This document shows positions 38,217 to 38,361 of a stretch of 38,361 nucleotides of DNA, one piece after another (within the stretch, counting starts at the first letter, position 1; every line of letters begins with the position of its first letter). A model generated the notes under the pieces. That model saw nothing but the letters and a program-made list of their open reading frames with translations, was not told the DNA's origin and searched no databases. Made by a program: the position numbers and the translations under genes. Source of the stretch: Eubacteriaceae bacterium (GTDB lineage: Bacteria; Bacillota; Clostridia; Eubacteriales; Alkalibacteraceae); NCBI GenBank assembly GCA_013335935.1, contig JAAXUP010000013.1, positions 1 through 38,361 of the forward strand, written 5' to 3'.

Positions 38217-38361
38217 ATGAAGCTGGAACTGCCTGATGAATTGATCTTTATCAAAAATGGAAAAGCAGTGCAGAAGAAGAGCACAACGATCATGGAAGGC
38301 AAAGTATGCGTAATAACTGGCGCAACTTCAGGAGTAGGGCTTGAGGCATCCAAAAGACTGG
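38217..38361 (+). CDS. Short-chain dehydrogenase/reductase, N-terminal part
   Basis: Only the first 48 codons lie in the window; the gene continues past the right edge. After a short lead (KLELPDELIFIKNGKAVQK) comes EGKVCVITGATSGVGLEASK, the TGxxxGxG NAD(P)-binding motif of SDR enzymes. AGGAGGA lies about eight bases before the ATG at 38217; an ATG at 38211 is too close. It is adjacent to the NTF2-like gene. Confidence 0.88.
   Translation, partial: MKLELPDELIFIKNGKAVQKKSTTIMEGKVCVITGATSGVGLEASKRL

Overview
The window looks like chromosomal DNA from a low-G+C Gram-positive anaerobe of the class Clostridia. The evidence is strong AGGAGG-type ribosome binding sites, some TTG and GTG starts, Bacillus-type Pho boxes, a PucR regulator beside an Fe-S flavin reductase, and non-pyrrolysine MttB-family methyltransferases of the kind studied in Eubacterium and Acetobacterium. 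The genus is inference. No rRNA, tRNA, CRISPR array or intact transposase was seen.

Layout. (1) 1-1500 is a gene graveyard: a fragment at the left edge, then a glycosyltransferase-like gene broken by two frameshifts and joined to the tail of an aldo/keto reductase. (2) 1.8-5.3 kb holds a small gene pair (unknown plus DUF2200), a rifampin ADP-ribosyltransferase with a helical N-terminal extension, and on the minus strand an ABC-F ATPase with a leader that looks like a translation-controlled attenuator. (3) 5.3-9.2 kb has a PucR-type regulator divergent from a 2,4-dienoyl-CoA/enoate-reductase-like flavoenzyme. (4) 9.4-13.8 kb holds single genes separated by clear terminators: a DUF1508 repeat protein, an Imm5-like protein, dodecin, two tiny membrane proteins, a radical SAM enzyme and an XRE/pentapeptide protein. 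(5) 14-16.2 kb has an orphan, G+C-richer galactitol-type PTS IIC and a flavodoxin-fold reductase. (6) 16.2-19.3 kb is a small phosphate-starvation regulon: PstS, an unknown coiled-coil protein and a secreted alkaline phosphatase, each preceded by three TTAACA-like repeats at 11-bp period. ArsC lies convergent to it.

(7) 19.8-29.6 kb is bracketed by two direct copies of an 83-bp palindromic repeat. Inside are a HAD nucleotidase, an XRE/DUF2975 pair, a complete four-gene Wadjet (JetABCD) plasmid-defence operon, a SpoT-like HD hydrolase and an ADP-ribosylglycohydrolase. (8) 29.7-38.4 kb looks like a quaternary-amine utilisation locus: a BCCT transporter, a TetR regulator, two MttB-family methyltransferases flanking an MFS transporter, then an unknown protein, a VOC protein, an NTF2-like protein and the start of an SDR. 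A perfect 13-bp palindrome (TTATACWGTATAA) overlaps the -10 boxes of both the BCCT and first MttB promoters and occurs once more in the TetR/MttB gap. This predicts one TetR-controlled regulon. The MttB reading frames have no in-frame amber codon, so trimethylamine is not the expected substrate. No corrinoid protein is visible, so the demethylation pathway is incomplete in this window.
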